Notes under the pieces: model-generated | What the model was told of the DNA's origin: nothing | What the model saw: the letters and a program-made list of their open reading frames with translations, nothing else | The model's database searches: none | DNA from: Anaplasmataceae bacterium AB001_6 | Lineage (GTDB): Bacteria; Pseudomonadota; Alphaproteobacteria; Rickettsiales; Anaplasmataceae | Assembly (NCBI GenBank): GCA_020002265.1 | Contig: CP048228.1 | Coordinates: 62,001-126,000 of the forward strand | DNA: 64,000 bases | Direction of reading: 5' to 3' | Translations under genes and position numbers: made by a program | Shown here: piece after piece, positions 7,966 to 17,294 of the stretch | Layout: each line of letters begins with the position of its first letter | How positions within the stretch are numbered: position 1 is the first letter of the stretch

Positions 7966-8511
7966 ATGTCTCTGAATAATATACTTTTAGGTAAAATTTT
8001 TCATGATATAGGGAATTTGATGTCATATCTTTCACTCTATCGTGATGTTATAGAGGATGATATAGAAGAAATTACGAAAGAAAAAATTATAGAAATTATT
8101 AACACAATTATTAATAATTTTTTAGTGATGCAGTATGCTTTCAATATGTTTAATTGTACTTATAACTACAAAGATAACATAAAAAAATATTTTGCTATAA
8201 AAGATTGTTATATTGATGTTTTATTTAACGAGATATCTCGTGATGAGATAGTTGTTATCACTAACATGCTTTTGTTCTGTTTAAAAAATAAAGCCACGAA
8301 ATTTATTATTGTTGACAGAATTAACGAAAATGATCTTTCTATTGTTATGAAGGATTTTGATTACTCTAAATTACCAAAATACTTAGAGATGATTAAAAAT
8401 GAATCAGAAAATCCAAATTCTCAGTTTATGCATGAATTTATGAAAGAAAATTTTTCTATAAAAACACATGAAAAACAAGATAATTTTGGTTTTCTGATAT
8501 CCAAAAAATGA
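7966..8511 (+). CDS. ChpT-like histidine phosphotransferase (tentative)
   Basis: A 181-residue soluble protein. The N terminus carries GKIFHDIGNLMSYLSLYRD, with H13-D14 placed as the phosphorylatable His in the helical hairpin of ChpT-type phosphotransferases. A second half starting near residue 85 could form the degenerate HATPase-like domain (VDVLFNEISRDEIVVITNML-type pattern). ChpT passes phosphate from CckA to CtrA and CpdR, controlling the alphaproteobacterial cell cycle. The rest of the protein is too divergent to be sure. It is convergent with the type I secretion gene downstream. A generic histidine-kinase dimerisation fragment is the alternative. Confidence 0.5.
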   Translation: MSLNNILLGKIFHDIGNLMSYLSLYRDVIEDDIEEITKEKIIEIINTIINNFLVMQYAFNMFNCTYNYKDNIKKYFAIKDCYIDVLFNEISRDEIVVITNMLLFCLKNKATKFIIVDRINENDLSIVMKDFDYSKLPKYLEMIKNESENPNSQFMHEFMKENFSIKTHEKQDNFGFLISKK

Positions 8512-8521
8512 TACTTTTTAC

Positions 8522-10267
8522 TTAATCTGTTGATGCAACGTTATCAAGTAATAGATCTTTTTCTTTGTTTATTTTCTTTTCTATATTTTGTATTCTACCT
8601 TCTTTAAGTGTTATTACAGCATCTACACATTTAAGTATAGATTTCTTATGAGTCATAACAAAAGTTGTTATACCTTTCTTCTTCGCATACTCCATAACGT
8701 TTTCCAACAACTTATCTGATCTTTCATCTAAGTTTGAATTGGGTTCGTCGAAAACTAAAAGATCTATATCTTCGTAAAAACACCTTGCTATACCAACCAG
8801 CTGTTTTTGACCTCCAGATAACTCTATACCACCGTTTCCTATTATAGTATCGTACCCATTAGGAAGGCTCTCTATGAATTTATCAATACCAATTATTTGA
8901 GCAGCATTCTTGACTTTTTCCATATCTATATTTGGAGATAGTCTAGATATATTATGCTTTACTGTTGTATTAAATAATTCTATTTCTTGTGGTAAATAAC
9001 CAACTTTTTTACCAAACATTTGTCTGTCATAATGATAGACATCATTTCCATTTAATTTTATTATTCCTGAATTTGGTTTATATATACCAACAATCATTTT
9101 TGCTAAAGTAGATTTACCAGAACCACTTTCTCCTATTAAACCTACACAAGATCCAGTGTTTACTGTCAAATTTATTTTATCAAGTACTAATTTATCTCTG
9201 TTTATTTCATGAGAGTAAATTAAATTAATTATTTCTATAAGAGCACCTTTATCTGATTTTTGTGATTCTTCTTCATCAATCATTGTATTTTTGGAATCTC
9301 TAACAGGGCTATTATTTATTATATCCATAATTCTGTTATAAGACTGCTTTAAATTGGAAAAGAAAGATAAGCTATTTATAGCAGAATCAAAAGGTGCTAC
9401 AGCTCTTCCTATCAAAATAGAAGAAGCTATTATACTACCACAAGATTTCCCTTGAGTTACTGTTAGGTAAGCTCCCAGAGATATAACTATAATTTGTATA
9501 TTATTTCTAAAAAATTTAGTTATAGACATTATTATGGAAGACAAAATGCTAGATTTAGAGCTATTTTGTACTGCTAAACCATTCTTTTTTGACCAGAAAG
9601 ACATAACATTTTCTATCATACCCATGCCTTCTAGGACTTCAAAATTTCTAGATATATTATCCATACTATGGATATTCTTTATCATATTTTCATTGTTTTT
9701 CTTTAGCAAAGAGTAGTTCATTCTATTATTAATGAAAGCCATTGTGGAGAGAATAACAATTGCTGATATTGATAAAAATCCCATGTATTTGTGAATCATA
9801 AATAGGACTAATATGTATATTATTGTCCAAGGCAAATCCATTATTGAGAAAAAACTAGGAGACGTTAGAAAGTTTTTTATAATTGAAAAATCCCTTAAAA
9901 CTTCACCAACGGATAATTTAGGATTTTTTACCTTTGAAGATATTGTTCTTCTTATTAAATCAGAAGACAACTTTGTATCTAGCCATTCACTTACTTTTAC
10001 AGACATTATAGACCTACAACTTTCCAGTACAGATGATATACATATGGAAAAGAAGGTTATGGAAAATAAAACCATCAAAGTATTAAGACTACCGCTAGAT
10101 ATTACGCGATCCAACACCTGTGATGTATAAACAGGTATGAACAAAACTAACATATTGAGAAAAAAACTGAAAATGAAAGAATACAAAACAACAGTTCTAC
10201 AGTTCTTTATTGCTTCCATAAAAAAGTTTTTTCCTATACTTTCTTTTTTATCCTTTTTATAGAACAT
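8522..10267 (-). CDS. Type I secretion ABC transporter, fused permease and ATPase
   Basis: This 581-residue protein matches the PrtD/LapB-like class of inner-membrane ABC exporters without an N-terminal peptidase domain. The membrane domain (about residues 25-300) includes FIPVYTSQVLDRVISSGS, a motif typical of type I secretion permeases. The ATPase domain shows Walker A GESGSGKST (379-387), Q-loop Gln near 427, signature LSGGQKQ (483-489), Walker B LLVFDEP (503-509) and switch His540. These systems export unfolded proteins with a C-terminal signal, using a membrane-fusion partner and TolC; neither partner lies nearby, so they must be elsewhere. The adjacent genes do not suggest the substrate. 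Confidence 0.9.
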   Translation of the reverse strand: MFYKKDKKESIGKNFFMEAIKNCRTVVLYSFIFSFFLNMLVLFIPVYTSQVLDRVISSGSLNTLMVLFSITFFSICISSVLESCRSIMSVKVSEWLDTKLSSDLIRRTISSKVKNPKLSVGEVLRDFSIIKNFLTSPSFFSIMDLPWTIIYILVLFMIHKYMGFLSISAIVILSTMAFINNRMNYSLLKKNNENMIKNIHSMDNISRNFEVLEGMGMIENVMSFWSKKNGLAVQNSSKSSILSSIIMSITKFFRNNIQIIVISLGAYLTVTQGKSCGSIIASSILIGRAVAPFDSAINSLSFFSNLKQSYNRIMDIINNSPVRDSKNTMIDEEESQKSDKGALIEIINLIYSHEINRDKLVLDKINLTVNTGSCVGLIGESGSGKSTLAKMIVGIYKPNSGIIKLNGNDVYHYDRQMFGKKVGYLPQEIELFNTTVKHNISRLSPNIDMEKVKNAAQIIGIDKFIESLPNGYDTIIGNGGIELSGGQKQLVGIARCFYEDIDLLVFDEPNSNLDERSDKLLENVMEYAKKKGITTFVMTHKKSILKCVDAVITLKEGRIQNIEKKINKEKDLLLDNVASTD

Positions 10268-10337
10268 TACTTTAACAAAATATAGATAACATAATATATA
10301 TTATATAGCAAAATTTAATACAATATGTCTTATTTTA

Positions 10338-10706
10338 TTAATTTTTTTTTAAATTTTGTTCATAGAATTGTTTTCTAGCTTCCATTATATCTTTTTCTAA
10401 AATAGTTGAAGTTCTCTTGTAGCCTCTTATATTAAGAGAAAATCTTTTTAATTCGTTAGCTGTTAAGCCAATGTAAAATGTAAGGCCAATACTAATTATA
10501 TTTTTCTGGATATCATCTATTATTTTGGCACTTTCTAGTACATTTAAGGATATGTAAATTGATAAAAATAGGACAAATAATATCCACATCCTATTTATAG
10601 AAAACCAAAAAAAATTAAAAATAAATGCATAAAAATTAAAGCCTTTTTTTATAAAAAATTTATTTTTTTTACCTTCTTTTTCGTATACATAGTATATTTT
10701 TTTCAT
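10338..10706 (-). CDS. DUF2628 family membrane protein
   Basis: A 122-residue protein with a cytoplasmic basic N terminus, three short membrane segments (about residues 25-45, 45-65 and 68-85) and a cytoplasmic C terminus. FFIKKGFNFYAFIFNFFWF and the ending NELKRFSLNIRGYKR followed by AEARKQF-like spacing (MEARKQFYEQN) match DUF2628, a small alphaproteobacterial inner-membrane family of unknown function. It sits 70 bp upstream of the type I secretion gene on the same strand, and may or may not be co-transcribed with it. Confidence 0.7.
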   Translation of the reverse strand: MKKIYYVYEKEGKKNKFFIKKGFNFYAFIFNFFWFSINRMWILFVLFLSIYISLNVLESAKIIDDIQKNIISIGLTFYIGLTANELKRFSLNIRGYKRTSTILEKDIMEARKQFYEQNLKKN

Positions 10707-10789
10707 ATGTTTTTTACTCTATAGATCTCATAATATATGATATAACAACAATGTTTATATAATATTACTATATTAATTTTTATTATTTT

Positions 10790-11977
10790 TTATAGAATAT
10801 CCATCCCTTTTAGAGGGTTTAAACCCATTGTTGTTCTTTTTTCATTTATAGTCATAAAACTATTTTTCTCCAATAATTCTGATAGATATTTCTTCTTTTG
10901 TATAGATACATTTATATCTTCTTTGTTGAAGTCAAAAAAAGTATTTTTTTCAATATCATTTCTTAACCATATATTGATTTTATCTCTAATTTTTTCTGCT
11001 ATAGGAAACACAGTATTTTCCCAGAAACAAATTCTAGCTTCTAGATAATTATTATATTTGTTTTCTCCTGGAATATTCAGTAATTGAGAAGGAACCCCAA
11101 AGGCTGTAGCTATATCACGAGCATTACTTATTTTATTTTCTAAAAAATCCATATCTTTAGGAGAAAAGCTCATTTCTTTCCATTCCAAGCCTCCCTCTAA
11201 TAAAAGTGGTTTACCAGAGTTTTTATTCCCCATATATTCATCAATCTGTGATTTTAACCTTAAATATTGCTCTTCCGATAAATTAAAATTACCATTTTTA
11301 TTATCTTTAAAAGACAATACTCCGCTTGGTCTTGCAGAATTATTTAAAAGAGATTCGTTCCATTCTGAGCTTTTATTATACTGATTTATGTTTTTGTATA
11401 CAGTACTAGTAATAGATAAACCATATTCTTCATTGGAAGGATTGAATGATTTAATATGTAAAATGTTGCACTCTCCGTTTAATGGATTAACATCAAACTC
11501 AAATTTTTTATCTTGTATAGTATAAAAATATTTTATAGGAATATTATTTGGTCCTTGAACTATTTTTATCCTATTTGGGTTTATTGCATATATTTCAGAG
11601 ATTGAGTTACATTTAACTTTCAATAAAAATGAGTTCCCATTAAGAAGTATATTTGAAACTATTTGTTCAAATAACTCTTGTCTAGTTTGAGTGGTGTTAG
11701 GGGTATCTAGCAATTTTCTTAATTTGCAATTTTTTTTTATTTTTTTTGAATTTTTTGCATAATTTTCATACTGATAGGTCTCTATAGGTATTGAAGATAC
11801 AGATTTTGCTATTAAATTTACACATCCAAATACTATGGGGTTATTAAGGTAACTTTCTTCAAAATTTTTTTCATCTTTTATCTTTTTATGTAATGAATTT
11901 GTCTCATATACATGTTCATAAATGTTTTTAAAATTTTTTCTCTTGGCTTTATTTTTTATTAAATAATTGATTAACAT
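10790..11977 (-). CDS. HK97-family phage portal protein (GTA-type)
   Basis: A 395-residue protein with the HK97 portal fold pattern: NPIVFGCVNLIAKSVSSIPI near residue 47, LLDTPNTTQTRQELFEQIV near 88, LNGNSFLL, INPNRIKIVQGP, SKIKSFNP-type HIKSFNPSNEEYGLS near 175 and DIATAFGVPSQLLNIPGENKYNNYLEA near 290. The portal ring is the DNA gate of tailed phages and gene-transfer agents. No terminase, protease or capsid gene is adjacent, and the neighbours are cellular genes. With two GTA-like tail genes at 55.4-56.7 kb, this looks like a dispersed alphaproteobacterial GTA cluster rather than a prophage. The frame is intact. Confidence 0.85.
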   Translation of the reverse strand: MLINYLIKNKAKRKNFKNIYEHVYETNSLHKKIKDEKNFEESYLNNPIVFGCVNLIAKSVSSIPIETYQYENYAKNSKKIKKNCKLRKLLDTPNTTQTRQELFEQIVSNILLNGNSFLLKVKCNSISEIYAINPNRIKIVQGPNNIPIKYFYTIQDKKFEFDVNPLNGECNILHIKSFNPSNEEYGLSITSTVYKNINQYNKSSEWNESLLNNSARPSGVLSFKDNKNGNFNLSEEQYLRLKSQIDEYMGNKNSGKPLLLEGGLEWKEMSFSPKDMDFLENKISNARDIATAFGVPSQLLNIPGENKYNNYLEARICFWENTVFPIAEKIRDKINIWLRNDIEKNTFFDFNKEDINVSIQKKKYLSELLEKNSFMTINEKRTTMGLNPLKGMDIL

Positions 11978-12102
11978 TTTTATATTAAATTCTAAAATAG
12001 CGGATTATATGTTATTTTTTCTTTCTTAATAAGCAAAATAGATGTAATCTTTCTATCGTGCGTGTTTTTATTTTTTAATTTTTTTGTATATGTATATATT
12101 TT

Positions 12103-12369
12103 ATGAAAACTGATAAATCAGAAGATTTTTTAATTATTGATGGGGAGGTTATAGCTCTTTTACCTAATGTTAATTTTAGGGTGAAAATAGGAAGTCAAGA
12201 TAAAAAGAAAGAAACAGTAGTTCTTGCCTATACTTCTGGAAAGATAAAAAAGAATAGAGTTAAAATATTGGTGGGCGATAAAGTCAAAATGGAAATATCG
12301 AAAAAAGACTTAAAAAAAGCCAGAATAGTTTACAGATACAAGAAAGATGATTATAGATCTTTTAAATAA
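12103..12369 (+). CDS. infA: Translation initiation factor IF-1
   Basis: IF-1 binds the A site of the 30S subunit during initiation. The conserved S1/OB-fold core is clear: GEVIALLPNVNFRVKIG, SGKIKKNRVKILVGDKVKME and ARIVYRYK. At 88 residues it is longer than the usual 72, with about 12 extra N-terminal residues before the OB core (MKTDKSEDFLII), a few extra residues in the first loop and a short basic tail. A start inside the extension is not available as ATG, so the longer form is accepted. It is transcribed in the same direction as ssb, 67 bp upstream of it. Confidence 0.93.
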   Translation: MKTDKSEDFLIIDGEVIALLPNVNFRVKIGSQDKKKETVVLAYTSGKIKKNRVKILVGDKVKMEISKKDLKKARIVYRYKKDDYRSFK

Positions 12370-12436
12370 AGGTGTTTTTTTTATGCATGTTATTTTATAA
12401 TAACCAGATTGCTTGAGTTTTTTACTTTTATACAAA

Positions 12437-12898
12437 ATGACTTCTTTAAATAAGGTTCTTTTAATGGGAAGACTAGGGAAAGATCCAGAAATAAGAACTA
12501 TGAATAATTCAAAACAAATGGCTACTTTTTCCATTGCTACATCAAATTTTTGGATTGATAGAGATACAAATGAGAGAAAAGAGTCAACGGAATGGCATAA
12601 TATTGTTGTATATAAAGAAAATATAGTTTCTCTTTGCCAAAAATATATTAAAAAGGGTTCATTGATATATTTAGAAGGAATCCTAAAGACACGTAAATGG
12701 GTCGATTCTAATAACAATAATAGATATACGACGGAAATTATATTGAATAATTCAGGCGATCTTAAAATGCTTGAGACAAAAAGAAATGAAGGCTTTGGCA
12801 ATAATTATGATGCAGAAAATTCTTCTACTACAGAGAATAGTTCAGGCAATAATGTTGAAAAAAACATTGTTGATATAGATGATGAAATACCTTTTTAG
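12437..12898 (+). CDS. ssb: Single-stranded DNA-binding protein
   Basis: SSB coats single-stranded DNA in replication and repair. The OB-fold is recognisable: NKVLLMGRLGKDPEIRTMN, ATSNFWIDRDTNERKESTEWHNIV and GSLIYLEGILKTRKW. After a low-complexity Asn/Ser/Glu linker, the acidic C-terminal tip DIDDEIPF is intact, which is the partner-binding tail. The start is placed at the ATG at 12437 (MTSLNKV), because an upstream in-frame ATG at 12413 would add a non-conserved hydrophobic stretch. This gives 153 residues. The stop lies 5 bp from the end of the convergent mnmA. Confidence 0.93.
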   Translation: MTSLNKVLLMGRLGKDPEIRTMNNSKQMATFSIATSNFWIDRDTNERKESTEWHNIVVYKENIVSLCQKYIKKGSLIYLEGILKTRKWVDSNNNNRYTTEIILNNSGDLKMLETKRNEGFGNNYDAENSSTTENSSGNNVEKNIVDIDDEIPF

Positions 12899-12903
12899 GT
12901 ATC

Positions 12904-14004
12904 TCATTTCTTTATCCATCCCCCCCCCAATACTTTTGAATCTTTATAGATTACACATGCTTGACCAGGAGATATAGCAAATATTCCTTCTTCTTTTATT
13001 TCAATTTTTGCTGATTTATTATCTTCATTTATATTAACTTTCGCTTTTATCTTTTTTATTCCTGATCTTATTTTTATAGATACATCGTCTAGATTTTCCT
13101 TTTTTTCTAGCCAATTTTCTATATTTATGTCGAAGTAATCTTTTTTTAGATCTTCTTTTATTCCTACTGTTATTTCATTGTTTTCTTTATTTATTTCTGT
13201 CACATAAAGAGGCTCTGAAAAAGATACTCTAAGGCCATGTCTTTGGCCTATTGTAAATTTATGTATACCACTGTGTTTTCCTAGTATCTTGCCATTTTTT
13301 AATATTATATTTCCTTCGTTATTATTTTCTGTAGAAATTTTATCTATTATTTTGTGATGTTTGCCATCTCCAACAAAACATATATTTTGACTATCTTTTT
13401 TATTTGCTGTTGGAACGCCCATTGTTTCAGCTAAATGGCGAGTTTCATTTTTTTCAATATCCCCGAGAGGGAATCTTAAAAAATCTAATTGTTCTTGAGT
13501 GGTGGTGAATAAAAAATAACTCTGATCTTTTTCCAGATCTACCGCTTGATGTAATTCTGCTTTTTTATTTTTTATCTTTCTTCTTACATAATGACCAGTA
13601 ACAAGGGTATCTGCTCCTAGATTTTTACTAAGTTCCAGTAAATCTCTGAATTTCACTGTTTGATTACACAATATACAAGGAATAGGCGTTTCCCCTGATA
13701 AATAAGATTGTGCAAATTTTTCAATAACTTCTTCTTTAAATATTTTTTCGTAATTTATTATATAGTGCGGAAAACCACATTTTTCAGCTACTTTTTTTGC
13801 ATCATATATATCTCTATCGTTACAGCAAGTCTTTGTACTACTATTTTTTGATTGATATAATTTTAATGTTATTCCTATTACGTTACATCCTTTTTTATGT
13901 AAATAGGTTGCTATAGTAGAACTATCAACACCACCTGACATTGCGACTATAGCAGTCGTATTATGTAAACTTTTTCCTTCTATTAGATTATCTATGTTTA
14001 TCAT
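12904..14004 (-). CDS. mnmA: tRNA-specific 2-thiouridylase
   Basis: MnmA makes the 2-thio group of U34 in tRNA-Lys, -Glu and -Gln using sulfur delivered by the cysteine desulfurase route. The PP-loop AMSGGVDSS (residues 21-29) binds ATP. The catalytic Cys lies in ILCNQTVKF (Cys113) and the partner Cys in NICFVGDG near 212. GQRHGLRV and GGGWI at the C terminus are family signatures. Length 366 is typical. A run of nine C (nine G in the coding strand) near 12921-12929 encodes the glycine stretch near the C terminus; the frame is intact across it. Confidence 0.95.
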   Translation of the reverse strand: MINIDNLIEGKSLHNTTAIVAMSGGVDSSTIATYLHKKGCNVIGITLKLYQSKNSSTKTCCNDRDIYDAKKVAEKCGFPHYIINYEKIFKEEVIEKFAQSYLSGETPIPCILCNQTVKFRDLLELSKNLGADTLVTGHYVRRKIKNKKAELHQAVDLEKDQSYFLFTTTQEQLDFLRFPLGDIEKNETRHLAETMGVPTANKKDSQNICFVGDGKHHKIIDKISTENNNEGNIILKNGKILGKHSGIHKFTIGQRHGLRVSFSEPLYVTEINKENNEITVGIKEDLKKDYFDINIENWLEKKENLDDVSIKIRSGIKKIKAKVNINEDNKSAKIEIKEEGIFAISPGQACVIYKDSKVLGGGWIKK

Positions 14005-14109
14005 TTATTATTTAGAATATATAACATATAAAAAAGAGATCCGTATAATTTGCTTTATTATAGATAAATAATACCATTTAAATTACAAACTAGACTTTTT
14101 TTTTATATC

Positions 14110-15099
14110 ATGAATGTAAAAGATCTTGCTAAGAAATTTAATATTCCTACAGAGGATGTTGTTTTAATAGAAAATATTTTATCTAAGGGGATTCTTAGTG
14201 AAAATAATCTTCTTAATGAAGTTATATCATATACCATGAGTGCACAGGGGAAAATGATAAGGCCTTTTTTATGTCTTTTTATTTTTTATGCTTTTGGAGG
14301 GGATAAAAATAATGTAGATAAAGTTATTAATTCAGCTGTTGCCATTGAATTGATGCATATTAGTACTCTTTTGCATGATGATGTAATAGACAATGGGGCT
14401 TTACGTAGAGATAAAAATACAGTAAATAGAAAATGGGGAGATAGAGTTAGTATCCTTTCTGGTGATTTCATAATCAGTAAATCTTTGCAATTTATTTTAA
14501 AAACAGAAAACATAAAAGTTATAGAACTTCTTTGTGATTCTGCTTTTAAACTTATTGAAGGTGAATTTTTACAGATGGAAATGGAGGGTGTTTTAAATGA
14601 TAAAAGTGTATACAATTATTTTAAAATGATTGAAAAAAAGACATCCCCGCTTTTTTGTTTAGCCTGTCATGTGGGTTTGTTATTTTCTGGTAATACAGAA
14701 GATCTGTCAGAAAAAGTTATAAAATTTGGAAATAATATAGGAATAATATTTCAAATATTAGATGATATATTGGATTATGGAGCGGGACATTCTTTTGGTA
14801 AGAAATTTTTCTCTGATATAAAAGGTGGGAAAATAACTTTACCACTTATTGTTGCATATGAAGAATCTTCTGATGATGAAAAAAATGTTATTAATAAATT
14901 TTTAAAGAAAAGAAGTGAGAGTGATATAGATAAAATATTGGATCTAATTTATAAGAATAATTCGTTAGAAAAAGCAAGGTCTTTTGCTATAAAAAAAGCA
15001 GAGGAAAATATAGAAATTATAAAAACAACCTTGAAGAGTGATCTTATATGTAAAAATTTACTTTATTTTATGAAAATTTTGATAGACAGGGAGAATTGA
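14110..15099 (+). CDS. ispB: Polyprenyl diphosphate synthase (octaprenyl type)
   Basis: Trans-polyprenyl synthase of 329 residues that elongates farnesyl diphosphate with isopentenyl diphosphate to make the ubiquinone side chain. The first Asp-rich motif is LLHDDVID (near 93-100) followed by the conserved R-R spacing (GALRRDKNTVNRKWG). The second is FQILDDILDY (near 215), with GKKFFSDIKGGKITLPLI just after, the usual D-x-x-x-GK-T-LP region. Length and motifs match long-chain enzymes; chain length cannot be deduced. It is divergent from mnmA and 27 bp upstream of ftsA. Confidence 0.85.
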   Translation: MNVKDLAKKFNIPTEDVVLIENILSKGILSENNLLNEVISYTMSAQGKMIRPFLCLFIFYAFGGDKNNVDKVINSAVAIELMHISTLLHDDVIDNGALRRDKNTVNRKWGDRVSILSGDFIISKSLQFILKTENIKVIELLCDSAFKLIEGEFLQMEMEGVLNDKSVYNYFKMIEKKTSPLFCLACHVGLLFSGNTEDLSEKVIKFGNNIGIIFQILDDILDYGAGHSFGKKFFSDIKGGKITLPLIVAYEESSDDEKNVINKFLKKRSESDIDKILDLIYKNNSLEKARSFAIKKAEENIEIIKTTLKSDLICKNLLYFMKILIDREN

Positions 15100-15126
15100 A
15101 TATTTTTATTTAGATTTATATTTTAT

Positions 15127-16338
15127 ATGTTCTTTAATTTTCGTATGCCTAGAAGAAATTTTTTTCTTGTAGTAGATCTTGGTAGCAAATACATAAAATC
15201 TATATTGGTTAACTTTAGTTTAAAAACAGGAACAATAAAGGAAATAATGGATTCTTATGTAATAGAATCTAGTGGAGTAATTGGTGATAACATAATAAAT
15301 GTTCAGCAAATGCAGAGCAGTATATCTGAAATTTTAAAAAAAGCAGAGAGAAGATGCGAAGAAAACATAGAAGATGTATATATATGTTTTTCTAAAGTTG
15401 ATATAAAAACCAAGGTGATTAATGAAAAAATTAATTTATCAGATAAGAAAATATCTTTAGTTAATATAGAAAATTTGATGTCTAGGATAAGTAATTGCTT
15501 TGATGATAATGTTATGAATATAGTCCCTCTAAATTATTCAATTGATAACATGAAGGGAGTGAAAAATCCTATAGGTATGTATGGGAAGAAAATGGAAATT
15601 TGTTCTCATGTTATATGTATTTCTGATACTTCAGTTCTTAATATAAAACACTGTTTGGCTTCCAACAATCTATATTTGAATGGATGTAGTGTTTCTGCTT
15701 ATAGTTCAACCCTTTCTGTGTCTCTACCAGAGGAAAAAAACTTAGGTATATTTGTCGTGGATATTGGACACTTTTTCACCTCTGTGGGTTTTTTTAGGGA
15801 TGATATGTTTTTGAAATCAAATACTATCTCTTTGGGTGGAAGAAACATTACAAATGATCTTGCTTATGCTTTGGATATCAGTATAGAAGATGCGGAAAAT
15901 ATAAAAAGAAAATATGGTGGAGCATATTTTACCAATAAGTTCAGTGATAAGGAGACAATAAAAATAGGTAATAAAACATTTGATGATAGGGGGATCCCAG
16001 TATATAGCATAGTAAATTATATAAGACCTAGAGTAGAAGAGATATTTGATATTCTTTTTAGTGAAATTAAAATTAATCATAAGATAATTTTAACAGGTGG
16101 TAGTTCTAGATTAATAGGAATAAAGGAGCTTGTGAGTACTATGTATGGCGTAGAGGTAGAAATAAGAGCGCCATTTTACTCTGATGTGGATAGTGTTAAT
16201 AGTAATGCCGTATCTCCTAGATTTTCGTCTTTGGCTGGGATGTTATCTATTTTTAATAATAATATAGAATACAACGGCAAAATAAATAAGGAAAAAAAGT
16301 CGAATTACATTAACAAAATAATGAGTATATTTAATTAA
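15127..16338 (+). CDS. ftsA: Cell division protein FtsA
   Basis: FtsA is the actin-like protein that tethers FtsZ to the membrane and recruits late division proteins. The 403-residue protein has phosphate-1 loop VVDLGSKYIKSIL (near 16), the SHS2/1C insertion, phosphate-2 VVDIGHFFTSVGFF (near 211) and adenosine motif ILTGGSSRLIGI (near 320). A C-terminal amphipathic end NYINKIMSIFN could be the membrane-targeting helix. The usual neighbour ftsZ is not beside it, and nusB follows on the opposite strand with an 8-bp overlap of the gene ends. Confidence 0.9.
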   Translation: MFFNFRMPRRNFFLVVDLGSKYIKSILVNFSLKTGTIKEIMDSYVIESSGVIGDNIINVQQMQSSISEILKKAERRCEENIEDVYICFSKVDIKTKVINEKINLSDKKISLVNIENLMSRISNCFDDNVMNIVPLNYSIDNMKGVKNPIGMYGKKMEICSHVICISDTSVLNIKHCLASNNLYLNGCSVSAYSSTLSVSLPEEKNLGIFVVDIGHFFTSVGFFRDDMFLKSNTISLGGRNITNDLAYALDISIEDAENIKRKYGGAYFTNKFSDKETIKIGNKTFDDRGIPVYSIVNYIRPRVEEIFDILFSEIKINHKIILTGGSSRLIGIKELVSTMYGVEVEIRAPFYSDVDSVNSNAVSPRFSSLAGMLSIFNNNIEYNGKINKEKKSNYINKIMSIFN

Positions 16339-16804
16339 CAGAACTGTTCTTTATAGAATCACCAATTTTATCAAGAATGCCATTGATGAAATTTACATTT
16401 TTATCATCTAGATAAAATACTTTGGAAATCCCAACGTATTCATTGATAATGACATCTTTGTCGGTATCATTGAAAAAAGTAAATTCTGCCACAGCCAATT
16501 TTAATATACACAATGTTATCAGATTTAATCTTTCTATTGACCAAGTGTCTTTTAGGTGTTTTTTTATAATTTTTAGAAATTCATTCTCTTCTTTGATGGC
16601 GTTTTCTACTAAAAATAACAGAAAATCATAATCTGTTTTATCTTTGTTTTGGCTATTATTATTTTCTTCTATATTGCATATTTCTTTTATTGTACTTTTT
16701 ATATCATTTGCATATTGTTCAAAGTGCTTCTTATTAAAGTCGAAGCAATATAAGGATTGAATAGCAAAAATTCTAGCGTTTTTTTTTTCGTAGATATTAC
16801 ACAT
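16331..16804 (-). CDS. nusB: Transcription antitermination factor NusB
   Basis: NusB, with NusE/S10, joins the rRNA antitermination complex. The 157-residue all-helical protein shows the N-terminal RIFAIQSLYCFDFN (the ARxxAxQxLY motif) and the C-terminal DKDVIINEYVGISKVFYLDDKNVNFINGILD, matching the NusB signature (V-I-NE-x-V-x-x-A-K-x-F). It lies directly downstream of ribH on the same strand (10 bp), the common ribH-nusB arrangement. Its 3' end overlaps ftsA by 8 bp in convergent orientation. Confidence 0.92.
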   Translation of the reverse strand: MCNIYEKKNARIFAIQSLYCFDFNKKHFEQYANDIKSTIKEICNIEENNNSQNKDKTDYDFLLFLVENAIKEENEFLKIIKKHLKDTWSIERLNLITLCILKLAVAEFTFFNDTDKDVIINEYVGISKVFYLDDKNVNFINGILDKIGDSIKNSSVN

Positions 16805-16814
16805 TTATAAATAT

Positions 16815-17240
16815 TTATATTAATTTATATAATTTTAGCATATCTACGCATGCCTTGGCTGCAACCAATCCATAATTATTTGGATTGCTAATATTTTCTG
16901 ACCTATCAATTGCATATTTTTCATCTTCACAGTGGATTATTCCGTTGGTTACGCAAATATTGTGCTTGGTTATTAGATTAGATATTCCAGCTTCAAGAAA
17001 ATTTAATAAGAATTCATCATGTTTTGTTTCATTTTTTATGATGCATCCTAAAAGAACTATAGCTTCTATATCTTTTCCATATTTATTAGCTAATTTGGAA
17101 ACAACAGAGACCATTTCAAAGCATCCAGGTATATGTACAGTATTATATTCAAGATTATGTTCCTTGAATATTTTATCAGCACTTTCAAGCAGTTTATAAG
17201 TAATGTGATTATTGGTATCTGATACTACTATAAAAATCAT
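16815..17240 (-). CDS. ribH: 6,7-dimethyl-8-ribityllumazine synthase
   Basis: RibH catalyses the penultimate riboflavin step, joining 5-amino-6-ribitylaminouracil with dihydroxybutanone phosphate. The 141-residue length is typical. Conserved pieces are IPGCFEMVSVV near residue 38, VLLGCIIKNETKHDEF near 64 (including the catalytic His region) and ITNGIIHCED-like VTNGIIHCEDEKYAIDR near 98. It forms a two-gene unit with nusB. Other riboflavin genes are outside this window. Confidence 0.9.
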   Translation of the reverse strand: MIFIVVSDTNNHITYKLLESADKIFKEHNLEYNTVHIPGCFEMVSVVSKLANKYGKDIEAIVLLGCIIKNETKHDEFLLNFLEAGISNLITKHNICVTNGIIHCEDEKYAIDRSENISNPNNYGLVAAKACVDMLKLYKLI

Positions 17241-17294
17241 AAAAAAATATATTGTAAATCTACTCGATTCTATTATCTGTTTTTTATATACTCT

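Noticed and set aside
12310-12801. Minus-strand 163-residue frame
   Set aside because: Antisense shadow of ssb and the end of infA; no motif, while both + strand genes are certain.
12921-12929. Run of nine C as possible frameshift site in mnmA
   Set aside because: The frame reads straight through as the conserved Gly-Gly-Gly-Trp near the C terminus; nothing is disrupted.
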